Assembly: GCA_019455245.1 (NCBI GenBank)
Contig: JACFMR010000008.1
Span: 61,668 to 125,667, forward strand
Source of the DNA: Opitutaceae bacterium
Lineage (GTDB): Bacteria > Verrucomicrobiota > Verrucomicrobiia > Opitutales > Opitutaceae
Reading direction: 5' to 3'
Length of the DNA stretch: 64,000 nucleotides
Shown piece by piece: positions 42,507 to 50,545 of the stretch. The position numbers and the translations under genes are program-made. A model generated the notes under the pieces. It saw only the letters and a program-made list of their open reading frames with translations, was not told where the DNA came from and did no database searches. The stretch's first letter is position 1. Every line of letters starts with the position of its first letter.

Positions 42507-45179
42507 TTTTTCCGCTACATCAATGCTGCATTCAACGGCAACGTCACCTCCGTCCCCAAGGTGCATGATGTAGCCCAGGCCGGTGGCCTGGGAGCGTTCA
42601 CTTACGATGCCCTCGGCAACCTGACCACCACCGTTGCCGGCGGGGTGACCACCACGCTCGGCTACGACCTGCGCGGCCGCAAGACGGCCATGACCGACCC
42701 CGACATGGGCGCATGGCAGTACCGCTACAACATCTTCGGCGAACTCATCTGGCAGAAGGACGCCAAGGGCCAGATCACCACGCTGACCTACGACGGCCTC
42801 GGCCGGCTCGTCGGCCGCGTCGAGACCGAGGGCACGACCACATGGACCTACGACACCTCGCCCACCAAGGGCATCGGCAAGCTCCACACCGTCTCCGCCC
42901 CCGGCGGCTACGGCGAAACCCACACCTACGACAGCCTCGGCCGTCCGGCGGCGGTGGCGCGGACGATCTCCGGGGAGACCTTCACGCTTGGGCAGACCTA
43001 CGACAGCGTGGGGCGGCCGGAAAAGACGGTTTACCCGACCGGTTTCCAGACCAAGAACGTCTACAACGCCCTCGGGTACCTGAAGGAAGTGCGCCGGGGC
43101 GATTCGGGGCGCAACGACGTCTACTGGCAGGCCGACCGCTACGACGCGTCGGGCCGCATCGACGGCGAATTTTACGGCAACGGCACGGTCAACGACCGCA
43201 TCTATTCCGCGGCGACGGGCCGGTTGCTCGGGGCGGCGGTGGGCCGCGGCATCGAGACGGGGCCGCCGTACTCGATCCAGTACCTGACCTACACCCATGA
43301 CCAGATGGGCAACGTGAACACGCGGCATGACGGGGCCACCAATCGCGAGGAACGGTTCTACACCACGACCCCGGGCGACGGTTACGACGGGCTGGACCGG
43401 CTGAAGGTGCACACCGTGGTGGGCGGCGGCACCGTGACGGTCAGCTACGACGCCATGGGCAACATCACGGCCAAGAGCGACGTGGGCACCTACAGCTACG
43501 GCGCCAACGCCGGCCCGCATGCGGTGACCGGCGTGAGCGGCGGCCCGCTGGGTACGCAGAGCTACGCCTACGACGCCAACGGCAACATGACCGGCGGCGG
43601 CGGGCGCACGATCACCTGGACCTCGTTCAACCAGGTTGAAACCGTCGTGCAGGGCAGCTGCACGAGCACGTTCAGCTTCGGGGCCAACCACGAACGGGTG
43701 AAGCAGGTTTCGCACCTGGGCACCACCGTTTACGCGGGCGGGGTCTGGGAGCGCTTCACCGACGGCGGCGGCGTGCAGGAGAAGAACTACGTCATGGCCC
43801 CGACGGGCCGGGTGGCGGTGGTCAGCTTCGGCGCGGGCGTGCCGGTGCAGGGGCAGACACGCTACTTCCACACCGATGGACTGGGGTCGATCACCGCGGT
43901 GACCGACGAGGCCGGCCGGGTGGTCAAGCGCTTCGCGTTCGACGCCTGGGGCAAGCGGCTCGATCCGGCCACCGGCAACACCATCACCGGCACAACCGCC
44001 GAGGGCTACACCCGCGGGTTCACGGACCACGAGCAGCTGGACGACTTCGGGTTGGTCCACATGAACGGGCGGGTTTACGATCCGGTGCTCGGGCGATTTT
44101 TGAGCGCCGATCCGTTTGTGGACGGTGTGACGGATTCGCAGGGGTATAACCGGTATTCATACCTGGGGAACAATCCCTTGGGCGGCACCGATCCGACGGG
44201 ATACTTTAAGCTGAGCTTCAAAACGATCGCTAAGATTGTTGCTGTAGTGACCATAGCTTACTTTACAGCTGGAGCGGCGATCTCCGCATGGGGCACTACC
44301 ATGACAGGCTCGATGACGACAGGGTTCACTGTCACGGCTGGCTCCACATTCGCGACCATGATGCCGGTGGCCATAGGAAATGGCATAATAGGTGGTTTGG
44401 CCGGAGGCTTTGCCTCCGGATTTGCGGGGTCGCTCCTCAATGGAGGCAGCATTGGCGATGCTTTTAAAGCTGGCGTGATCGGCGGTGTTGCCGGCGCAGT
44501 CGGCGGCGGAATTGCCGGCGCCTTTAGCGAGGCAGGGTTGCTAACCCGCACACTTGCAGCTTCGGCAGTGGGAGGTGCAACGTCCGAAGCGATGGGAGGT
44601 AGCTTCCGAGATGGTGCGCTTATTGCCGGAGCCGTTACCCTTGCCAACTTCGGCTGGCAGAAAGCGAAAGAATTTACCGATGAGACGGCCTATAAGGCGG
44701 CTAGAACCGCAGAGGCATCAGGGACTGACGAGGGTAAACTCCGCGCCCAACAGCTGCGGGTGACAGATCCAACGGGCAATCCACGGACCGATGGTAAGAT
44801 TCCCTCTATGCCGGGAAAGGAATGGGGACCCAAGTGGCTAAACCGTTTGCTTAGGCCGCTAAACAACCGTCTTAAGGATGCTGGGATGGCCGCCCAAGGC
44901 TCGGATGGTCATTTTTATGATCATGCGAAGTGGACCGGCGGGCAGGATGGCTGGGTCTCTCGCAACATTAACGATGTATCCAAGCTGCACGATTGGTTCA
45001 ATGGCTGGAGCTACGATTCGGTGACTGGCTACCATGTGACGCATGGTCCGCTGTTCAATGCGGCGTTCGCCGCATATAGCTTTGGGGGGATGGTGCCTGC
45101 CTGGGCGTTGACGAATGTTGCGCTAACGAATCCGTCCGTTTCGATTCAAGCGTATAATCAAGATAGAAGTCGTCCATGA
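42507..45179 (+). pseudogene. RHS/YD-repeat protein, 5'-truncated, with variable C-terminal tip
   Basis: The frame is open from 42507 but has no ATG; the first possible start is a GTG at 42561, and upstream codons already read as YD-repeat protein (NAAFNGNVTSVPK). So the N-terminal part of a much larger RHS protein is missing. YD repeats (FTYDALGNLTTTV, YDGLGRLVGRVETEG) run to the RHS core (HMNGRVYDPVLGRFLSADPF, YNRYSYLGNNPLGGTDPTGYF near residues 495-550 from the GTG). After DPTGY comes a roughly 330-residue tip: a Gly/Ala-rich hydrophobic stretch, then a tail with HDWFNGWSYD, VTHGPLFNAAF. The tip is more AT-rich than the core, typical of exchangeable RHS toxins, but its activity is unrecognised. 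It may still be expressed from the GTG. Confidence 0.82.
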
Positions 45180-45583
45180 AGCCTCACCATTTCCTGCTGA
45201 TACCGGTGTTTGCTATGTTGCTGGGGTGCGTGGCAATTGATCGGAATTACTCAATCGAGATTCGGCGGCCTGCTCCTGACATCACCTTCGTGGATATCCA
45301 GTGGCCAACGGATTGGTTCGACGCGCCTCAGTGGGAAAACGATGTGATGCGAATGGCTCGTTCTGCTGCGTTATTTGAGCTCAAGCGCCAAGGGTTGGCA
45401 TGCGACACGATCTACGTCGGAACCCCGACGAAATACGAGGGATCATTGGTCGCGGTCTGGATGGTCGCAGGAAATCTTCCTGAGGATCAACTCCGCGCGA
45501 AGGCTAGAGCGGTTCTCGATTCAGTTGCACCAGGCGAACGCCTTCCTCGTCCCGTATACAGGGGGAAAGGTGAGTTTCATTAA
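45176..45583 (+). CDS. Small lipoprotein overlapping RHS tip (candidate immunity protein)
   Basis: A 135-residue protein with signal peptide MKPHHFLLIPVFAMLLGC ending in a lipobox (Cys18). The rest (SIEIRRPAPDITFVDIQWP, ENDVMRMARSAALFELKRQG, VAGNLPEDQLRAKARAVLDSV) matches no family I recognise. Its ATG overlaps the RHS stop (ATGA), the usual position of an immunity gene after an RHS toxin tip, and its composition is as AT-shifted as the tip. A lipid-anchored periplasmic inhibitor would fit a toxin acting in the periplasm or membrane. Immunity is inferred from position only. Confidence 0.62.
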   Translation: MKPHHFLLIPVFAMLLGCVAIDRNYSIEIRRPAPDITFVDIQWPTDWFDAPQWENDVMRMARSAALFELKRQGLACDTIYVGTPTKYEGSLVAVWMVAGNLPEDQLRAKARAVLDSVAPGERLPRPVYRGKGEFH

Positions 45584-45634
45584 GATGAACCGCCCAGGCC
45601 AACCAAAGAGATGAACCGCGCAGGCGAACCAAAG
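45584..45634. repeat. Two-copy 26-bp tandem repeat
   Basis: GATGAACCGC-CAGGC-AACCAAAG occurs at 45584-45608 and 45610-45634, differing at two positions. It begins directly after the stop of the small lipoprotein gene, perhaps a remnant of recombination at the RHS tip end. Confidence 0.7.
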
Positions 45635-46001
45635 CACGGTGAAGACCAGCATGCCAACGAATGAAGAAAAATCGCTTGGAACAGCATTTGTTCACTGCGC
45701 CGCCCGCAGGGCACCCGGCTCATTCACCCCTCCGGGGCCGACCCTGCGATCGCCCATCTCCGTGCTTCGCACTTCGTCGGCTATCAACCCTCTGTTTTTT
45801 CAAGAGATAACTTCGCCTACGTCTGACTCAACACCCCAGTGACTGGCCCGCCTCGTGCCACTTGTCCCTGTTAACCACCCGCAAGCCCACCGCCTCTTTC
45901 ATCGATGATGCCCCGGTCGAACTCCGGTAGGGATGCGACTGCCCAAGCTATATCGCCCACGAAGCAAATTTCATTTCGTTCTTTGACAATCTCTCAATCC
46001 A
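45635..46001. other. Gene-free stretch downstream of RHS tip
   Basis: No reading frame here resembles a protein. Codon use is irregular and short frames overlap at random. The stretch joins the lipoprotein gene to the displaced RHS fragment and looks like rearranged debris. Confidence 0.5.
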
Positions 46002-46147
46002 CCGCCCGGCGGCGGTGGCGAGGACGATCTCCGGGGAGACCTTCACGCTTGGGCAGACCTACGACAGCGTGGGGCGGCTGGAAAAGACGGTTTACCCGAC
46101 CGGCTTCCAGACCAAAAACGTCTACAACGCCTTCGGGTATCTGAAAG
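46002..46147 (+). pseudogene. Displaced RHS fragment
   Basis: About 146 bp nearly identical to 42941-43086 of the RHS gene. Read in frame from 46003 it gives PAAVARTISGETFTLGQ, TYDSVGRLEKTVYPTG and FQTKNVYNAFGYLK, with only a few base changes, then leaves the RHS sequence and reaches a stop near 46190. It is a detached piece of YD-repeat sequence, evidence of duplication or deletion within a former RHS array, and ends about 75 bp before the transposase gene. Confidence 0.85.
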
Positions 46148-46221
46148 CCAATCAAAAAGCCAATCAAAAGACGTCAGGTCTTGACTCTTGACAAACAGGG
46201 GCAGGACGGCTGATTGGGAGC

Positions 46222-47205
46222 ATGCCGAGACCATGGCGCGTCGAATATGCCGGGGCGTGTTACCACGTGATCAACCGGGGCAACTACCGGCGCAATCTGT
46301 TTACCGGTGCAGGGGCGGCGGAAGCGTTTGAGCGCACGCTGGGCCAGACGGCGGAGCGGTTCGGGTGGCGGGTGCACGCGTACGTGGTGATGAGCAACCA
46401 CTTTCATCTGGCGGTGGAATTGACCGAACCGAACCTGAGCCGGGGCATGAAGTGGCTGCAAGGCACATGGATCCGGCGCTATAACGGTCTGCGCCGTCTG
46501 ATCGGGCGGCCCTTCCAAGGGCGTTACAAAGCCCTGCTGGTCGAGCCGGGCGAGTCGCTGGGCAAGGTCTGCCACTACATCCATCTCAATCCGGTGCGGG
46601 CGGGCGTAGTGCCGGCAAACAACGCGGCGGCCCATCCGTGGGGCAGCCTGCCCAAGTTTGGGCAATGCAAACGCGCCCCGTGGTTGGAGGCCTCGGTCGT
46701 GCTCGCGGAGGCGGGCGGTCTGCCTGACACCGCGCGAGGTTGGAAACGTTATCTCGCGTATCTGGAGTTCTTGGCCGAGGACGAACCCTCACGAAAGGCG
46801 CTGGTGGCCAAGCAGCTGAGCCGCGGTTGGTGCGTCGGCGGAGCACAGTTCAAAGCCGAGGTGCGACAACAATATATGTTCCGCGGGGCCGAACTGGACC
46901 GGTTTGCCGGTTTGGAACCCGAGGCCGTGCGGGCGGAACGAGAGGCGCTGTGGGCGGAGCGGCTGCAAGCGCTGGCCACGGGCGCCAAGGTGGATCTGGC
47001 CAAGCTGCCGCCGCAAAAATCGCATCCGCACAAGGTGATTCTGGCCGCCGCGCTCAAGCAAAGCACTTCGGTGTCGAACGGCTGGTTGGCGCAGCGCCTG
47101 CAAATGGGCCAGCCGGCCTCAGCCAGCCAGTTCGTGCGCCGTTGGTTGACCGATGACAGGAAACGGCGGGAAACCGAACGCCTCTTGTCCAAAGTCCGGA
47201 TCTGA
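46222..47205 (+). CDS. REP-associated tyrosine transposase (RAYT, Y1_Tnp family)
   Basis: A 327-residue single-strand DNA transposase related to IS200/IS605 TnpA. The start MPRPWRVEYAGACYHVINRGN is typical; the HuH metal site is SNHFHLAVEL near residues 68-77 and the catalytic Tyr is in CHYIHLNPVRAGV near 117. RPFQGRYKALLVE is also conserved. A C-terminal extension (about 200-327) with a helix-turn-helix-like end (SNGWLAQRLQMGQPASASQFVRRWL) is longer than in compact RAYTs. Upstream are AATCAAAAAGCCAATCAAAA repeats and GTCAGGTCTTGAC (46173-46185), then TTGACA. GTAG-bounded REP/BIME elements in the window are plausible substrates. Confidence 0.9.
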   Translation: MPRPWRVEYAGACYHVINRGNYRRNLFTGAGAAEAFERTLGQTAERFGWRVHAYVVMSNHFHLAVELTEPNLSRGMKWLQGTWIRRYNGLRRLIGRPFQGRYKALLVEPGESLGKVCHYIHLNPVRAGVVPANNAAAHPWGSLPKFGQCKRAPWLEASVVLAEAGGLPDTARGWKRYLAYLEFLAEDEPSRKALVAKQLSRGWCVGGAQFKAEVRQQYMFRGAELDRFAGLEPEAVRAEREALWAERLQALATGAKVDLAKLPPQKSHPHKVILAAALKQSTSVSNGWLAQRLQMGQPASASQFVRRWLTDDRKRRETERLLSKVRI

Positions 47206-47338
47206 CGTTTGCTGTTTTGTCTGGCTCCCTTGTTGCAGTGTGAGATCCGCGTTGCTTGACAAGCATTGAACGGCACAGGGACGTGCCGGTCCACCATCAG
47301 TTTCCCTCCATATGAGCAAGAAGCTGCTGGTGCCAGGT

Positions 47339-47827
47339 TCACTCAACCGCGGCCAACAACGCGTCGAGATCGAGGGGGCGCGTGACCATCGCCAGCTGGC
47401 CGTCGGGCGTGAGCGGCCAGGCTTCCTTGGGGCGGTCGCAATAAAGCTCCACGCCGTTTTGATCGGGATCGCGCAAATACAGCGCCTCGCTCACGCCGTG
47501 GTCACTGGCGCCATCCAGCTTGATGCCCGCGTCAATCAACCGCCGGAGCGCATCCGCCAGCGCCGCGCGCGTGGGATACAGGATGGCGAGGTGATAAAGC
47601 CCGGTGGTGCCCGGTGCCGGCGGGCGGCCGCCGGCACTTTCCCATGTGTTGAGCCCGATATGATGATGATAGCCGCCGGCCGAAATGAACGCCGCTTCGC
47701 GGCCGAACCGCTGCATCAATTGAAACCCCAGCACGCCGCAGTAAAAACCCAGCGCGCGCTCCAGGTCGGCGACTTTCAGGTGCACATGGCCGATGGAGGC
47801 GTGCGGATGAATGGGACGGTTTTCCAT
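47339..47827 (-). CDS. VOC-family dioxygenase/glyoxalase-like protein (CatE-like)
   Basis: A 162-residue vicinal-oxygen-chelate protein. HVHLKVADLERALGFYCGVLGF opens the first beta-alpha-beta module with a metal His; GYHHHIGLNTWES has the second His cluster; LYLRDPDQNGVELYCDRP carries the metal-ligand Glu. The HHHIGLNTW and YHLAILYP segments match the B. subtilis CatE/YfiE group of catechol 2,3-dioxygenase-like proteins. The actual substrate is unknown. The ATG at 47827 is used. A 23-bp palindrome lies 110 bp upstream in the 311-bp divergent gap before the AEC transporter gene. Confidence 0.85.
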   Translation of the reverse strand: MENRPIHPHASIGHVHLKVADLERALGFYCGVLGFQLMQRFGREAAFISAGGYHHHIGLNTWESAGGRPPAPGTTGLYHLAILYPTRAALADALRRLIDAGIKLDGASDHGVSEALYLRDPDQNGVELYCDRPKEAWPLTPDGQLAMVTRPLDLDALLAAVE

Positions 47828-47936
47828 GCGCGCAGCATGCCCCGTCCAATGCTTTTCGCAAACGGTGACCTCGGGTCCGCGGTCACCGCAATCCGACCTG
47901 CAGGGTTGCGCGCAAGCGACGGCCGTCGGCCGAGCC

Positions 47937-47959
47937 AGTGTCACGTAATACGTGACACT
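47937..47959 (+). repeat. 23-bp palindrome, copy 1
   Basis: Arms AGTGTCACGTA and TACGTGACACT around one central A. The only copy lying between divergent genes (the VOC gene and the AEC transporter). The remaining 311-bp gap (47828-48138) shows no gene. Confidence 0.9.
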
Positions 47960-48138
47960 TTAGCTTGGGGCCACCGGTGCGCTCTCTTGGTGGCGGAGGG
48001 GGCGGATAAGCGCATGGCACGCGGTCTGACGAGGCTGTGTAGGTGGGATGCGGTCGGTCGCATAACCGGAAGGGCCGGCGTAACCCGGGACGCACACGAC
48101 GCTTGTCTTGGCGGGTGGCGGCGCGCGAGAGTGCGCGG

Positions 48139-49071
48139 GTGATCATCCTCGATACGATTGCGCCGGTGTTTCTCGTGGTGGCGCTGGGCGCGTGGCTGCA
48201 GCGCAGCGGGTTTGTGTCGCCGGGGTTTTTGAAGGAGACGAACCGGCTGACGTATTGGGTGGGGCTGCCCGCGCTGCTGTTCGTGCAACTGGCGCCGGCG
48301 CTGCCCGCGATCGGCGCCATGCGGCCGACCTTGGAAGTCATGGGCATCGGCACGGTGGTGACACTGCTGCTGGCCTACGGCGTCGCGCGGCTGTTGCGAT
48401 TGCCGGGAGCGCAAACGGGCACGTTTGTGCAGGGGGTGTTTCGCGGCAACCTGGCCTTTGTCGGGCTGCCGATCGTTTTTGCGCTGCCGGATGTGCCGGT
48501 GGCGGGCAGTTTGGGGCTGCATCAGGCGGCGGTGATCGTGGTCGCGCCGGTGATGCTGCTCTACAACGTGGCCGGCGTGCTGGTGTTGCTCGCGAGCCAG
48601 CACCGGCTGGGTTGGCGGATGATTCCGCCGATGCTGCGGCAGCTGGCGGTGACGCCGCCGTTCGTGGCGATTCTGGCCGGGATGTGGTTTGCCGTGATGG
48701 GCTGGCATCTGCCGGCGGTGCTGGATCGCAGCCTCAATGCGCTGGGCGAGATGGCGCTGCCTTTGGGCCTGCTGGGCGTGGGCGGTTCGTTGGTGTCGAG
48801 CCGGCTGGTGAACGACTGGCGGTTGCCGGGCCTGGCCGCAGTGCTCAAGGCCGCGCTTTCACCGCTGGTCGGCTGGGGGCTTGGCCGTTGGTGGGGGTTG
48901 GACCCCGAGCTGCTCAAGCTCGTGCTGATCTTCATGGCCACGCCGACCGCGATCATTTCCTACAGCATGGCGCTGGAATTGAAGGGTGATGAAAAACTGG
49001 CGGCCGGCGCGATCGCGGGCAGCGTGCTGACATCGGTGGTGACGCTCAGTGTGATCGTGGCTTTGGGCTAG
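48139..49071 (+). CDS. AEC-family (auxin efflux carrier) transporter
   Basis: A 310-residue integral membrane protein with about ten helices in two five-helix halves. VIILDTIAPVFLVVALGAWLQRSGFVSPGF is the typical first helix; FRGNLAFVGLPIVFAL and MATPTAIISYSMALELKGD are family hallmarks of halves one and two. Members move malate, malonate or other carboxylates; substrate here is unknown. The start is taken as GTG at 48139, since the upstream frame is Arg-rich and not membrane-like. No ATG is available nearby. Confidence 0.87.
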   Translation: MIILDTIAPVFLVVALGAWLQRSGFVSPGFLKETNRLTYWVGLPALLFVQLAPALPAIGAMRPTLEVMGIGTVVTLLLAYGVARLLRLPGAQTGTFVQGVFRGNLAFVGLPIVFALPDVPVAGSLGLHQAAVIVVAPVMLLYNVAGVLVLLASQHRLGWRMIPPMLRQLAVTPPFVAILAGMWFAVMGWHLPAVLDRSLNALGEMALPLGLLGVGGSLVSSRLVNDWRLPGLAAVLKAALSPLVGWGLGRWWGLDPELLKLVLIFMATPTAIISYSMALELKGDEKLAAGAIAGSVLTSVVTLSVIVALG

Positions 49072-49088
49072 AGCATTTCTGAAATGTC

Positions 49089-49368
49089 GTAGCCGCTCTT
49101 GAGCCAAAGACGTTCCGCACGAAGTGAGATTCAGCCAAGTGTGGCCACTGGTAAACCACGTTGTCGCTGCGCTCCAACGCGGCTACACTTCAACTTAAAC
49201 CGCTCTAAAGTATTTCACGTAAACCTGTAGCTGCGCTTGAGCCGTAGGCGTTCCGCACGGAGTGAGAATCCGCCAAGCGTGCTCACCGGGAAACCATCCT
49301 GCTGGCCAGCAGAATCGCTGCGCTCCCTGCTTCGCCGAGCCTACGAAGGGCACGGCCAAAGCGGTTAC
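49089..49368. repeat. Two diverged copies of a GTAG-bounded repeat
   Basis: Copy 1 (49089-49186) runs from GTAGCCG to CGGCTAC. Copy 2 (49227 to about 49344-49368) begins GTAGCTGCGCTTGAGCC. Both contain GTTCCGCACG.AGTGAGA.TC and CGCTGCGCTCC. Flanking bases (TCTAAAGTATTTC and similar) are also alike. They fill the 333-bp gap between the AEC and LysM genes, which has no other feature. Confidence 0.65.
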
Positions 49369-49404
49369 AATGCATTTGAAACCGCTCCAGACGACCAGTG
49401 GCAA

Positions 49405-50484
49405 TCAGTCCGGAATCACCAGCCGCATGCCGGGCTTGAGCGGACGGCCGCCGCGCAGCAGGTCGTTGTTGGCGGCGTAAATCACGCGCCAGCGTTCCGG
49501 TCGGCCGTAGTAGTGGCGGGCGAGGTTTTCCAAGGTGTCGCCCTCGGCCACCAAGTGATAACGAACCGCACCCGCCTGGGCTGCTGCTTCCTCGGCGGCG
49601 ACCGCGGCGGCGGCGGCGCGGAGTCGCTCGGGACTGGTGCGCAGCTCGGCGGTGGGCGGAGGTTCGGCGGTGGGCGGAGGTTCGGCGGTGGGCGGAGGTT
49701 CGGCGGTGGCGGTGTTGAGCGAGAGGGTGGCTTGCAAATCGCGTGCGCCGGCGGCGGTGCCTTGGCGGGCATCGCTCAAGGAGGTGGATTCGCCCCCGGT
49801 GCGCCGGGTGAGCACAAGTTGCAGTTGGTCCCGGGCGGCGCGCGTGGCGGCCTCGGCCTGCTGGCGCGCTTCCTTCTGGGCGAGGAGCTCGGTGTTGAGC
49901 TGCGCAAAGGCGCTTGCGACCTGTTCGTTTTGCTGCGCGAGCGCTTCGACCTGCCGGGCCAGCCCGGCGTTGTCCCGGGCGAGGCGGTCGGCTTCGCGCC
50001 GGAGTTGAATGTTGTCCTGTTGCAGCTGCTGCAGGTCGGTTTCGGTGGCGCTGAGTTTTTCCTCGGTCAGGCCGAGCTTGGCCTGCAGCGCGGAGATTTC
50101 GGCGAGCGAGGCAATGTTGCCGCTGCTGCCGGCCGGGGCGGAGCGCAGGCGACCAAGTTCGGATTGCAGTCGCGTGTAGTTGGCGCGCAGGGCGCCGAGT
50201 TCGCGGGTGGTGGCATCGAGCTGCGCGACAAGTTCGCTGGCGTCGCCGTCGGTTGAAACGCGGTTTTCCAACGCCTCGCGCAGGGCGGCGCGTTCCTGGT
50301 TGGCGAGGGCAATTTCCTGGCGCAGGATTTTGTTTTCCAACCGCAGGTCGGCGTTCTGTGCCACCAATTCGGGCGAGCCGCGGGCGGCGGGTTCGTAGCG
50401 CCTGAAATGGATGTAGCCGCAGCCGGGCAACACGCCGAGGGCGAATACAGCCAACACAACAAAACAGGGCGGAGAAAAACGCAT
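49405..50484 (-). CDS. LysM lipoprotein with coiled coil and Pro-rich repeats
   Basis: A 359-residue exported protein. The signal peptide ends at a probable lipobox LPGC (Cys22). Residues about 35-235 are long heptad-rich coiled coil (QNADLRLENKILRQEIALANQ). Then comes a linker with three EPPPTA hexapeptides, encoded by an 18-bp tandem repeat, and a C-terminal LysM domain (YHLVAEGDTLENLARHYYG, IYAANNDLLRGGRPLKPGMRLVIP) that should bind peptidoglycan. It may hold the outer membrane or a partner near the wall. The ATG at 50484 follows a TTG one codon upstream. The similar but larger protein at 50546 lies 61 bp upstream on the same strand. Confidence 0.85.
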   Translation of the reverse strand: MRFSPPCFVVLAVFALGVLPGCGYIHFRRYEPAARGSPELVAQNADLRLENKILRQEIALANQERAALREALENRVSTDGDASELVAQLDATTRELGALRANYTRLQSELGRLRSAPAGSSGNIASLAEISALQAKLGLTEEKLSATETDLQQLQQDNIQLRREADRLARDNAGLARQVEALAQQNEQVASAFAQLNTELLAQKEARQQAEAATRAARDQLQLVLTRRTGGESTSLSDARQGTAAGARDLQATLSLNTATAEPPPTAEPPPTAEPPPTAELRTSPERLRAAAAAVAAEEAAAQAGAVRYHLVAEGDTLENLARHYYGRPERWRVIYAANNDLLRGGRPLKPGMRLVIPD

Positions 50485-50545
50485 CAACCGGTATCTGGGG
50501 AGAAATACCCAGATTTGGCAACCCCGCCGCAGGTAAATATGCGGG

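Noticed and set aside
45639..45842. Small open frame after the lipoprotein gene
   Set aside because: Its composition is unlike the coding sequences around it and it has no ribosome binding site or recognisable motif.
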